5,498 bases of DNA from Betaproteobacteria bacterium UBA931 (GCA_002293615.1 DBDN01000068.1:76099-81596), one strand, 5' to 3'; positions 1 to 5,498 are shown, counted from the stretch's first letter. A program made the numbers and translations. Notes: generated by a model not told the origin, from the sequence alone.

Positions 1-413
1 TTAAACAAAGCTTCCAGCGCGTATTGCGCCGTCAACCGCGCCGTTTCGTGATCGCCAAATTGCTGTACCGGCGAGAAAAACGAACACATCATGTAATCGC
101 CGACGTATTCATCACGGGCAACGATAAAATCATAAGCACCTGCCGGAAAATCATAATGCCGCCGCTCACCCGGTTGGGCAACCGGCCACTTTTCTGAATC
201 GCGCGGTGTTAAAAAGAGATTCATCGCCCACGGCGTCAACATCACACCCAGCCAGAACGCCTCCCAGGGGCGAAAATTTACCGCCTCAACACGCAACGCC
301 GCATTGAGAAACGGCAATCCTTGCATGCGTTTTTCCCCGATGATTTGAAACGCCAGGCATAAACGCTCCGAAGGATCGGGAAAGAATATCGGCTGATGCA
401 TATTCTCCGGCAT
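1..413 (-). CDS. hupJ: [NiFe]-hydrogenase assembly chaperone HupJ (HybE/HoxT family), C-terminal end cut by window edge
   Basis: This gene encodes a cytoplasmic chaperone of the HybE/HupJ family, which acts on hydrogenase subunit precursors before Tat export. I translated 137 complete codons; the frame is open to the window edge, so the C-terminus is missing. Family-like features are the N-terminal 'MPENMHQPIFFPDPSERL', the central 'TPWAMNLFLTPRD', the 'FPAGAYDFIVARDEYVG' block and the 'MMCSFFSPVQQFGDHETA' block near residues 110-125. The ATG at 413 follows the hupI stop after one base. An AGGA Shine-Dalgarno inside the end of hupI sits 5 bases before it, so translation is probably coupled. 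Another ATG at 418-416, overlapping the hupI stop, is in a different frame that lacks these motifs. The next gene expected beyond the left edge is hupK/hoxV. The family call is firm; its exact client is inferred. Confidence 0.88.
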   Translation of the reverse strand, partial: MPENMHQPIFFPDPSERLCLAFQIIGEKRMQGLPFLNAALRVEAVNFRPWEAFWLGVMLTPWAMNLFLTPRDSEKWPVAQPGERRHYDFPAGAYDFIVARDEYVGDYMMCSFFSPVQQFGDHETARLTAQYALEALF

Positions 414-414
414 A

Positions 415-612
415 TCATTCCTGAATTATCAAAAACTGATCTTTGCTTGCGCCGCACAACGGGCACGTCCAATGCTCCGGCAGTTCATGAAAAGGAACGC
501 CCGGCGGGACCTGCCATTCCTCATCGCCCGCAACCGGATCATAAACGTACCAACATACTTTGCACTCCATCCTGGTGGTCGGACCAATTTCGAATTCATG
601 AACCGTATTCAT
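415..612 (-). CDS. hupI: Hydrogenase-associated rubredoxin HupI (HoxR type)
   Basis: This is a 65-residue one-iron rubredoxin. Four cysteines in two knuckles can bind the Fe: Cys17-x-x-Cys20 in 'MECKVCWYVYDP' and Cys50-x-x-Cys53 in 'HWTCPLCGASKDQF'. The first knuckle has Trp where typical electron-transfer rubredoxins have Gly after the second Cys; as I recall, this is usual in the HupI/HoxR subgroup. In Ralstonia the equivalent HoxR is needed to mature the small-subunit iron-sulfur clusters when oxygen is present. The same protective role is inferred here from its place in the cluster. The start codon overlaps the hupH stop as ATGA, which suggests translational coupling; I see no strong Shine-Dalgarno. 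An internal Met15 could start a shorter protein, but it has poor spacing to any ribosome site and I prefer the first ATG. Confidence 0.95.
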   Translation of the reverse strand: MNTVHEFEIGPTTRMECKVCWYVYDPVAGDEEWQVPPGVPFHELPEHWTCPLCGASKDQFLIIQE

Positions 613-1517
613 AATTCGCTTTTACTGCTTTTCTGCTGGTCCTGCGCGCATTCTTGTATCCAGCCCATCAAATCCGCCAGGCGCTCTTGCATGTCTTCAA
701 TATCCTCCCGTGCCGCGCAAATCACATGCGGACATTCAATGATTGCCAGCGTGTTCAGGATAAGATGATTTTTACTGTTGAAATGTTGTACACGCCAAAT
801 GTGGCGAACACCGGTCGAAGAAACCTTGCAACTGCCAAAACCACGCGACACAATCGCAACCGGACCAACCGGTAGCGCCAACAATAGCGCATCATAATCG
901 GCAGGATTCAGTGGCAGCAATGTCAGATTGACCACATGCGCCCGAGTATCCACATTAAAGTGGGCAAGTTGCTCCGTCATTTCCGAAAAAAGCGCGGCGG
1001 CGTTCATCGTTCCTTCGGGCAGTGTAATCGCTGGAAATGCCGGCAATGCTGCCTGCTGCGCGCTTTCGATGACGATACGCGGTATCGCGCCGACCTCAAT
1101 CCAGTGGGCAACTTCTTTACCTTCGGGGGCAAACTCGCGAACACGCCAAAGCCCGGAAAATACCGATTCCTGCACGCTGATATTACGTGCATTTTGTACA
1201 TCCTCGATTCTGGCGCTGACCTCGCCTTCACCCAAGACCTCGTTTAAAACATCCCGTACCTCTTTGGGCAAAGCGGCAAAATCATAACGCGGCCCGGCCT
1301 CATATTCGGAAAATACCCACCCCTTGATCGCTTCGGAAAGCTCCCGAAGAATACGGTATACCTCGAAAAGCGTTTCCGCATCGGAATGTTCCGGGACATG
1401 AGGCATGGAAAAAGTCATCATACCGCGCGGCATTTCAGCAAAGCGCAATTCATCGTCCTGATGCTTTGCGTCGCCAGGTATGGCGTGAATCGGAACAGAA
1501 ACAGGTTTTATGGTCAT
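609..1517 (-). CDS. hupH: Hydrogenase expression/formation protein HupH (HyaF/HoxQ family)
   Basis: A 302-residue soluble protein of the HupH/HyaF family. In Ralstonia the homologue HoxQ, with HoxO, binds the hydrogenase small-subunit precursor and holds it until Tat export with the large subunit. Recognisable parts are 'EMPRGMMTFSMPHVPE' near residues 28-43, 'LNEVLGEGEVSARI' near 91-104, 'VQESVFSGLWRVRE' near 115-128, and the C-terminal domain with 'VSRGFGSCKVSSTGVRHIW' near 223-241, 'VQHFNSKNHLILNT' near 243-256 and 'CAAREDIEDMQERLADL' near 267-283. Length and order fit a full-length member. The start at 1517 gives the expected N-terminus, although I see no clear Shine-Dalgarno before it. 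It lies 18 bases after hupG and its stop overlaps the hupI start by 4 bases. The family call is secure; the mechanism is transferred from Ralstonia. Confidence 0.94.
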   Translation of the reverse strand: MTIKPVSVPIHAIPGDAKHQDDELRFAEMPRGMMTFSMPHVPEHSDAETLFEVYRILRELSEAIKGWVFSEYEAGPRYDFAALPKEVRDVLNEVLGEGEVSARIEDVQNARNISVQESVFSGLWRVREFAPEGKEVAHWIEVGAIPRIVIESAQQAALPAFPAITLPEGTMNAAALFSEMTEQLAHFNVDTRAHVVNLTLLPLNPADYDALLLALPVGPVAIVSRGFGSCKVSSTGVRHIWRVQHFNSKNHLILNTLAIIECPHVICAAREDIEDMQERLADLMGWIQECAQDQQKSSKSEL

Positions 1518-1535
1518 CGATAAGTCAATATTTGT

Positions 1536-1982
1536 TTAATGGCAAGTGTTGCCAGGCTGCTGAACGGTAACACCAATCGTCGGTGGGCGGCTCGGTTCGG
1601 CATTCATCAACCTCGTGATTTTGTCAATGAACTTATTCCAGGAGCGCATGCCTTCAATCGCGCCCAAATATTGCCCATCACGCAATAACACAAATGCCGG
1701 CCACCGTTTAAAGCCATAGCGTGGTTGCAACAGCCGGGCAGCTTCCGGAAGCAAAACCCCCAAACGCAATGCATGAGTATCGGAAAACGTTCTCAGAATT
1801 TCGCCGGCAACCACCGCAAAATCGGATGCTTCTTTATAACGTACCGGATCTTCGCTAAAAAAAAGGATCAACACACCAGGCATTTTATGTGTTTTTTCAA
1901 AATTTTCTGTAGTCACCTCAAATGTTTGGGGACTTTCCAGCAAGCGGGCAATCAGCGGCGACACGGTCTTGGATTCAGTCAT
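1536..1982 (-). CDS. hupG: Thioredoxin-like hydrogenase maturation protein HupG (HyaE/HoxO family)
   Basis: A 148-residue protein with a thioredoxin-like fold but no redox motif. Where thioredoxin has CxxC it has 'LILFFSEDPVRYKEA' (residues 38-52). The cis-proline loop is kept at 'RYGFKRWPAFVLLRDGQYLG' (residues 88-107, Pro95). Loss of CxxC is normal in this family, so the protein is expected to bind rather than oxidise or reduce. HyaE and HoxO are known to contact the twin-arginine hydrogenase small subunit; by homology this one proof-reads or shields that precursor in the cytoplasm. The ATG at 1982 has a good AGGTGA ribosome site at 1994-1989 with a 6-base spacer, and it overlaps the end of hupF by 8 bases. 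The only cysteine is Cys147 in the tail 'QQPGNTCH', which is probably not catalytic. Confidence 0.92.
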   Translation of the reverse strand: MTESKTVSPLIARLLESPQTFEVTTENFEKTHKMPGVLILFFSEDPVRYKEASDFAVVAGEILRTFSDTHALRLGVLLPEAARLLQPRYGFKRWPAFVLLRDGQYLGAIEGMRSWNKFIDKITRLMNAEPSRPPTIGVTVQQPGNTCH

Positions 1983-2298
1983 GCCGTTTCACCTGCGTAC
2001 GCAAATGCTCGGGAAGCGGCGGCTCGCGATTGACCAAATCAGCAAAAAGCGTATCAATGTGCGAAGTATCGCCCGCCATGGTCTGGCCAAGCGCTGTAAG
2101 CGCCGCCTTCACTTGCATCGCTTCCTGCTCATCCATAACACGGATTGCCGAACCCCGGAAAGCCAGCACCCAAGTACCCGCCGGTTGCTCGCCTACCAGC
2201 ATCATATTGATCAGCTCCTTCGCGCTTTCCTCGCTCTCGGCGCACCATGCGGAATACTCCTGCATTTCGTACACTTGCATTGGAATGCCAATACACAT
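1975..2298 (-). CDS. hupF: HypC-family hydrogenase maturation chaperone HupF (HoxL type)
   Basis: A 107-residue member of the HypC/HupF/HybG family. The essential N-terminal Cys2 is present in 'MCIGIPMQVYEMQEYSAWC'. HypC-type proteins use this Cys to carry the Fe(CN)2CO unit with HypD and pass it to the hydrogenase large subunit; the HupF/HoxL branch is dedicated to uptake hydrogenases and is linked to protecting the iron centre from oxygen. The block 'LVGEQPAGTWVLAFRGSAIR' (residues 34-53) and the 'DEQEA' that follows are typical of this branch. The frame is open further upstream, to an ATG at 2337, but that start would add 13 residues before the Cys and abolish the N-terminal motif. The true start is therefore 2298, preceded by AAAGGG about 6 bases upstream and only 2 bases after the hupD stop. 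Confidence 0.95.
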   Translation of the reverse strand: MCIGIPMQVYEMQEYSAWCAESEESAKELINMMLVGEQPAGTWVLAFRGSAIRVMDEQEAMQVKAALTALGQTMAGDTSHIDTLFADLVNREPPLPEHLRTQVKRHD

Positions 2299-2300
2299 AA

Positions 2301-2906
2301 TCAACCCTTTAAAAAACGGGCGTCGCCGAATCGGCAAGCAATGTCTTCCGGTGGCCGCTCATTTTCGTAAAACGACAAGCCCAGCGCCCGCGCGTTAAGC
2401 GGTGTCACGATTTCGCTCTCGGTACGCCGTGTCGCCGTCACCCCCCAGCTGCAAAGCTCATCGACAGCCAATTGCAGCGCTTCGGGAATACGCGCTTTAA
2501 CACTGTCGCGCAAGCTGCCACCAAAATCATCAAGCACTTCCGGCTGCACGCCGATAATGGTAATTATATCGGGCACGGCCCCCAGCAACTGGGCGTGCGC
2601 GAGAACTTCATTGAAAGTCGTCTGGTGCGGCGATACTTTCGTCGTACAGTATTGCGGAATTTCATCGTCGCGCAATACTTTCAACGTCGCCGGTGCCAGC
2701 CGAAATGCAATAGCATCAAACACCAGCACATGTGATGACGCCATAATGTACGGATAAAGATTCAACCCCTGTGTGCCGCCATCCATCAGCGTCACCTCGT
2801 CGGAAAAAGTATACATATCGTGAAGCGCTTCCACGGCACGCACACCGAACCCCTCATCCGCCCAGAGAACATTGCCAACGCCAAGAACCAGTATCTGCTT
2901 TTTCAT
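2301..2906 (-). CDS. hupD: Hydrogenase maturation endopeptidase HupD (HyaD/HoxM, peptidase family M52)
   Basis: The specific protease that removes the C-terminal tail of the hydrogenase large subunit once nickel is in place. From the ATG at 2906 it is 201 residues, close to the family norm. The N-terminus 'ILVLGVGNVLWADEGFGVRA' is the family signature. The three nickel-sensing residues of E. coli HybD (Glu16, Asp62, His93) correspond to Glu18, Asp64 ('VLVFDAIAF') and His94 ('KVSPHQTTFNEV'). 'IIGVQPEVLDDFGGSLRDSV' follows in the second half. The reading frame extends to an ATG at 2981, but those 25 extra residues do not look like the family and in-frame codons between the two are not usual starts. 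No strong Shine-Dalgarno precedes 2906. It is the first hup gene here, with no hupS/L/C before it. The C-terminal 'ACRFGDARFLKG' looks complete. Confidence 0.95.
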   Translation of the reverse strand: MKKQILVLGVGNVLWADEGFGVRAVEALHDMYTFSDEVTLMDGGTQGLNLYPYIMASSHVLVFDAIAFRLAPATLKVLRDDEIPQYCTTKVSPHQTTFNEVLAHAQLLGAVPDIITIIGVQPEVLDDFGGSLRDSVKARIPEALQLAVDELCSWGVTATRRTESEIVTPLNARALGLSFYENERPPEDIACRFGDARFLKG

Positions 2907-3069
2907 CGTACACAGGCATGCATTTACATAATCGTAACGGCTGATTTTACCCCACCTTGACGACGCGCACACCCGCAACAATCAGGTGATACGCACCCGC
3001 GTCATTCAATGCAAAAAACATGGGGTCATTTGCTTTTTCAAGTTTCTTAAGGCCACACTTCCGTCCAAC
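2907..3069 (-). other. Gap between queF and hupD, with a 40-codon open tail in the queF frame
   Basis: Directly after the queF TGA, the same frame stays open for 40 codons (3069 down to 2950) and ends with TAA at 2949-2947. Its translation includes 'CGLKKLEKANDPMFF' and 'DAGAYHLIVAGVRVVKVG', with ordinary amino-acid composition and more GC-rich codons than queF. I do not recognise it. It has an internal ATG giving 24 residues but no ribosome site. It may be the leftover 3' end of a gene lost when queF arrived, or chance. I see no intrinsic terminator for queF here; short GGTG/CACC arms near 2985-2998 lack a T run. Confidence 0.4.
2944..2949 (-). promoter_or_regulatory. Possible -10 box for the hupDFGHIJ operon
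   Basis: Read on the minus strand, this is TAAAAT within GGTGGGGTAAAATCAGCC, five of six matches to TATAAT. It would place a transcript start about 30 bases before the hupD ATG at 2906. I see no good -35 hexamer at 16-18 bases spacing and no -24/-12 sigma-54 pattern of the kind some hup promoters use. The call rests on position and a short match only. Confidence 0.3.
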
Positions 3070-3528
3070 TCAAAAGCGCCTCGCATGCGATTTCGTTTTC
3101 TCAAAAACGCTTTTGGCACAATACGGGCGGTCAACCGGACTTTCCACAACTACCGTGGTGTTGACATTACCGCGAGGAAAAAAATCTCCGACCACACGAA
3201 GCCACTTGGGCTGCAAATTTTCACTCAGTTCGTTAAAGAGGAAATTCGTGACGCTCTCGTGAAAAGCGCCAATATCCCTGAACGTGTTAAGGTACAGCTT
3301 CCAGGATTTGAGCTCAATGCATTTTTTATCGGGAAGATAATAAACTTCGATGGCAGCAAAATCCGGATAACCTGTTTTAGGACACAGACAGGTAAATTCG
3401 GGAAAAATTATTTTTATTACCAAATTTGTGTTCTGAGACGAAAACGGCGAGTCAAAAAACGTCAACTTCGGTAAGCCGCCGTTTTCTATCGCGTTCTCAA
3501 GCAAAGTACAGGAGTTTTTTTTGTTCAT
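3070..3528 (-). CDS. queF: QueF-like NADPH-dependent 7-cyano-7-deazaguanine (preQ0) reductase, divergent
   Basis: A 152-residue unimodular QueF, which reduces the nitrile of preQ0 to the amine of preQ1 using two NADPH, in tRNA queuosine synthesis. Cys49 ('FTCLCPKTG'), Asp56 ('PDFAA') and His90-Glu91 ('GAFHESVTN') keep the same spacing as Cys55, Asp62, His96 and Glu97 of the Bacillus enzyme. The QueF signature is 'IELKSWKLYLNTFRD' (residues 71-85). The start has AAAGGA 4 bases upstream. Oddities: 'KTGYPDF' has Tyr where the family I know has Gln, and 'PRGNVNTTVV' has Asn where a second Gly is usual. A tail of about 20 residues follows the usual end of the fold ('DRPYCAKSVFEKTKSHARRF'). GC hand-counted over rows 3121-3540 is about 42 percent, below its neighbours. 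No other queuosine gene is near. The catalytic residues suggest it is active; horizontal transfer is inferred. Confidence 0.88.
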   Translation of the reverse strand: MNKKNSCTLLENAIENGGLPKLTFFDSPFSSQNTNLVIKIIFPEFTCLCPKTGYPDFAAIEVYYLPDKKCIELKSWKLYLNTFRDIGAFHESVTNFLFNELSENLQPKWLRVVGDFFPRGNVNTTVVVESPVDRPYCAKSVFEKTKSHARRF

Positions 3529-3679
3529 TTTTTCCTTTAACGGAACGATTTTTTAGTATTGGAACTTATGATGATATAGCGCATAGTGTACATAAAAACC
3601 GTTTTCCATAAAGCAAGATAATGCGCCTTGAACCAGAGATCAACAAAAAGATACGCTTAACTAACAGGAAGCCCCGCCG
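3529..3679. other. AT-rich intergenic gap between xerD and queF
   Basis: This 151-base stretch has no supportable gene. On the minus strand it must carry the queF promoter if queF is not read from xerD. TATATC and TACACT hexamers occur near 3570-3595, but neither has a convincing -35 box. The CCCC and GGGG arms around the xerD stop are not followed by a T run, so I do not call a terminator. I looked for a preQ1 riboswitch before queF and did not find its conserved core. Confidence 0.6.
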
Positions 3680-4615
3680 TTACCCTCTGGGGTGGTGTTT
3701 TGCATGCAACGCTTTCAGGCGTTCACGCGCCACATGCGTGTAAATTGTCGTCGTCGTAATACTGGAATGGCCAAGCAATAACTGAACAACGCGTAAATCA
3801 GCGCCATGATTCAATAAATGCGTCGCAAACGCATGGCGCAATACGTGCGGCGACAATCGCTCTGCGGGGATCCCGGCACGCGCGGCGTAACGCTTGACCA
3901 AAGCCCAGAATGCCTGGCGCGTCAGCGCGCCTTTGCGCGATGTTAAAAACAACACATCACTGCGCGCGTTGCGGTCAAGCTGCGGACGCGTTTCATCAAG
4001 ATAGCGACGCAGCCAACTGATCGCTTCTTCGCCGAGCGGTACCAATCGCTCCTTGCCGCCCTTGCCCAGTACCCGCACCACGCCGTCTTGCAACGAAACC
4101 TGCGCAAATTTCAATCCGACCAATTCCGAAACGCGTAAGCCCGTCGCGTAAAGCGTTTCCAACAGCGCTCGGTCACGTAAACCCAATATGGTTTCCGTAT
4201 CCGGCGCTTTCAGTAAATTTTCGACCTGATCCTCCGAAAGATTTTTCGGTAACCGCTGCGTACGACGTGGCGCACGTACCCGCAAGGTCGGATCTTCCGG
4301 TATTTGCCCACGTTCATGTTGCATACGATAAAAGCGACGTAATGCCGATAATCGCCGAGCAATCGAAGAAGTCTTGGCGCTGTCCGCAAATTGTTCCGCC
4401 AGCCAACGCTCAATATCGGCACGATCAACATCCAATAATATTTTACATTGATGTCTGGCCAACCAATGCGCAAACAACGATAAATCGGCACGATAAGCGT
4501 CAAGCGAACTTTGCGCAAGGCCATCCTGCAACCAGACCTGATCGCAAAAAGCGTCTATATGAGCAACGTCTTCGGAGGACAGCGCACCGATCAGTTCATT
4601 GGTGTTCGAACTCAT
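3680..4615 (-). CDS. xerD: Site-specific tyrosine recombinase XerD
   Basis: XerD works with XerC and FtsK at the dif site to resolve chromosome dimers. The catalytic set is complete. Numbered from the ATG at 4633 it is Arg167 ('ATGLRVSEL'), Lys191 ('LGKGGKERLVPLGEEA'), His263 and Arg266 ('LSPHVLRHAFATHLLNHGAD'), His289 ('LLGHSS') and nucleophile Tyr298 ('IYTHVA'). Each is offset by exactly 19 from E. coli XerD (148, 172, 244, 247, 270, 279), so this half aligns without gaps to the C-terminal 'HHPRG'. The N-terminal SAM-like core-binding domain covers about residues 25-110. Two starts are possible: 4633 (317 residues) with no ribosome site, and 4615 (311 residues) with AAGG 11 bases upstream. 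I chose 4615 weakly. The gene overlaps ogt by 20 bases (38 with the longer start), so the two are probably cotranscribed. Confidence 0.96.
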   Translation of the reverse strand: MSSNTNELIGALSSEDVAHIDAFCDQVWLQDGLAQSSLDAYRADLSLFAHWLARHQCKILLDVDRADIERWLAEQFADSAKTSSIARRLSALRRFYRMQHERGQIPEDPTLRVRAPRRTQRLPKNLSEDQVENLLKAPDTETILGLRDRALLETLYATGLRVSELVGLKFAQVSLQDGVVRVLGKGGKERLVPLGEEAISWLRRYLDETRPQLDRNARSDVLFLTSRKGALTRQAFWALVKRYAARAGIPAERLSPHVLRHAFATHLLNHGADLRVVQLLLGHSSITTTTIYTHVARERLKALHAKHHPRG

Positions 4616-5108
4616 CCGTTGCCACGCCTTCATGCGCCAAAAGCCAACGTTTTATATACAGCGGGTCGCCTTTTTCCGCGTTCATGAAGCCACCCAGCGA
4701 ATGCTGTCCCCGTACCCGATGGCACGGTATGATCAGCACAATCGGGTTGGCGCCACAAGCGCCGCCGACAGCGCGCGGCGCTGTTTTTAACAGCGCCGCC
4801 AAAGCGCCATAGGCGCGCGTTTCCCCGCAGGGAATCGTCTGCAATGCCCGCCAAACACGTTGCTGAAACGGCGTGCCGTGCGGCATGATCGGCACCGAAA
4901 AACAACTATGCGGATCAACGAGATAATCCAGAATTTCCCGGACGGCTTGAGCACTCACCGCGTCCGTCGGCGCAGATTCTTTGCTTTGTCGCGGTAAAAA
5001 CGCAATATCGGTAATATGCGTACCGTTACTGCGAACGCCCAACACGGCAAATGGTGTCCGTACCCGTGCCGACCAAACTTCAGGAAGCGTATCGGAAAAA
5101 TTCTTCAT
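4596..5108 (-). CDS. ogt: Methylated-DNA--[protein]-cysteine S-methyltransferase
   Basis: A suicide repair protein that moves the alkyl group from O6-alkylguanine in DNA to its own cysteine. The 170 residues hold a degenerate N-terminal ribonuclease-H-like domain (about 1-75) and the catalytic domain. 'GTPFQQRVWRALQTIPCGET' (78-97) leads into the helix-turn-helix, with Tyr100, then the arginine finger Arg112 before 'AVGGACGANP' and the acceptor Cys129 in 'IIPCHRV'. Arg112 lies 17 residues before the Cys, as in human MGMT. 'SLGGFMNAEKGDPLYIKRWL' (137-156) is the usual C-terminal block. The loop between Tyr100 and Arg112 seems two residues shorter than in human MGMT. No Ada-type metal-binding or AraC domain is present, so it fits Ogt. 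No clear Shine-Dalgarno precedes the ATG, which lies 14 bases after argD, so coupling to argD is likely. Confidence 0.93.
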   Translation of the reverse strand: MKNFSDTLPEVWSARVRTPFAVLGVRSNGTHITDIAFLPRQSKESAPTDAVSAQAVREILDYLVDPHSCFSVPIMPHGTPFQQRVWRALQTIPCGETRAYGALAALLKTAPRAVGGACGANPIVLIIPCHRVRGQHSLGGFMNAEKGDPLYIKRWLLAHEGVATDEFEHQ

Positions 5109-5122
5109 GAAGAGTTATCATG

Positions 5123-5498
5123 CTAAATATTTGCTTTCAACATTTTTTCCAGACGGGACAATCCTTCAATCACGTCTTCCTCGGCAATATTGAGCGGCGG
5201 AACGATACGCAAAACATCCGGCCCGGCAGCCAATAACAACAAACGCTGCTGTACCGCCGCGTTCACCAGCTTTAACGCCTGGCCACGCAAGTTTTCATTG
5301 AGCTCGCAACCGATCAACAACCCTTCTCCGCGAATATCTTTGAAATATTTTTTATCTTCGCCATTGATGTTTTTTAGACCGGCCATGAACATCATATAAC
5401 GGTTTTCCACACCCTCCAAAAACTCAGGCGTATTGATCGTATCGAATACCGCTCCCGCCACCGCACAAGCCAACGGATTGCCGCCATAAGTGCTGCCG
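5123..5498 (-). CDS. argD: Acetylornithine aminotransferase ArgD, C-terminal 125 residues (start beyond window)
   Basis: A PLP-dependent class III aminotransferase that makes N-acetylornithine from the semialdehyde in arginine synthesis; ArgD enzymes may also serve the DapC step for lysine. The frame enters the window at 'GSTYGGNPLACAVAGAVFD', whose Gly-Ser-Thr loop contacts the PLP phosphate across the dimer. 'NTPEFLEGV', 'DIRGEGLLIGCEL', 'LLAAGPDVLRIVPPLNIAEE' and 'SRLEKML' follow in the order seen in ArgD and AstC. The PLP lysine lies just outside the window. A TTG at 5473 could be mistaken for a start, but the conserved motif continues through it from upstream. ArgD is preferred over the catabolic AstC because no ast genes are adjacent, yet the two are close relatives and that cannot be settled from this fragment. 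Confidence 0.88.
   Translation of the reverse strand, partial: GSTYGGNPLACAVAGAVFDTINTPEFLEGVENRYMMFMAGLKNINGEDKKYFKDIRGEGLLIGCELNENLRGQALKLVNAAVQQRLLLLAAGPDVLRIVPPLNIAEEDVIEGLSRLEKMLKANI

Noticed and set aside
928..1287. Plus-strand open frames opposite hupH
   Set aside because: hupH on the minus strand has clear family motifs through this stretch; the plus frames are shadows without motifs.
1922..2398. Plus-strand open frame of 158 codons opposite hupF and hupD
   Set aside because: Antisense to genes with intact signatures (MCIGIP of hupF and the end of hupD); low-complexity Ser-rich translation with no domain.
2907..2981. Longer hupD start at 2981
   Set aside because: The extra 25 residues do not resemble HupD proteins and the family signature begins directly after the ATG at 2906.
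2986..3474. Plus-strand open frame of 162 codons opposite queF
   Set aside because: The minus strand encodes all QueF catalytic residues at the expected spacing, so the plus frame is a shadow.
3577..3632. GCGCAT/ATGCGC inverted pair in the xerD-queF gap
   Set aside because: Arms are only six bases and are separated by a long stretch, so chance is likely.
3529..3679. Possible preQ1 riboswitch upstream of queF
   Set aside because: A GGTTC string occurs near 3630, but the conserved preQ1-I loop and A-rich tail pairing are not present at the right spacing before the ribosome site.
3671..3694. CCCC/GGGG inverted arms at the xerD stop as a terminator
   Set aside because: The arms are only four bases with a long loop and no T run follows on the minus strand.
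4267..4812. Plus-strand open frame of 181 codons across xerD and ogt
   Set aside because: It lies wholly antisense to two well-recognised genes, has no recognisable motif and is rich in His, Arg, Pro and Ser as antisense frames of GC-rich genes often are.

Overview
This 5.5 kb window looks like chromosomal DNA from a Gram-negative proteobacterium, and my best guess is a betaproteobacterium. The reasons are a complete XerD that aligns without gaps to the catalytic half of E. coli XerD as I recall it, a hup/hox-type [NiFe]-hydrogenase maturation cluster, a short (YkvM-type) QueF, and an extended 'GGTAAAAT' -10-like sequence. The lineage is inferred from memory of families and was not tested. 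Every gene I can support lies on the minus strand, so transcription runs from high to low coordinates.

Region A (5498 down to 3680) holds three tightly packed housekeeping genes: the C-terminal part of argD (arginine biosynthesis, cut by the window edge), ogt (DNA alkylation repair) and xerD (chromosome dimer resolution). argD and ogt are 14 bases apart and ogt overlaps xerD, so they are probably one transcript.

Region B (3679 down to 2907) is different. A 151-base AT-rich gap leads into a lone queF-like gene (queuosine biosynthesis). That gene is clearly more AT-rich than its neighbours and carries some unusual residues. After its stop, the same frame stays open for 40 more codons of more GC-rich sequence that I do not recognise. 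The segment has the look of an insertion or a rearranged junction.

Region C (2906 down to 1) is a compact maturation operon for a membrane-bound uptake [NiFe] hydrogenase, in the order hupD-hupF-hupG-hupH-hupI-hupJ (equivalent to hoxM-L-O-Q-R-T in Ralstonia). Junctions are 8- and 4-base overlaps or gaps of 1 to 18 bases. From what is known of the families, HupF helps deliver the Fe(CN)2CO centre, HupD cuts the large-subunit tail after nickel insertion, HupG and HupH handle the small subunit before Tat export, rubredoxin HupI supports maturation in the presence of oxygen, and HupJ is an assembly chaperone. The structural genes hupS-hupL-hupC normally lie just before hupD; here that place is taken by queF, so they must be elsewhere, either beyond the left edge or at another locus.

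I found no RNA genes, CRISPR arrays, insertion sequences or convincing intrinsic terminators.
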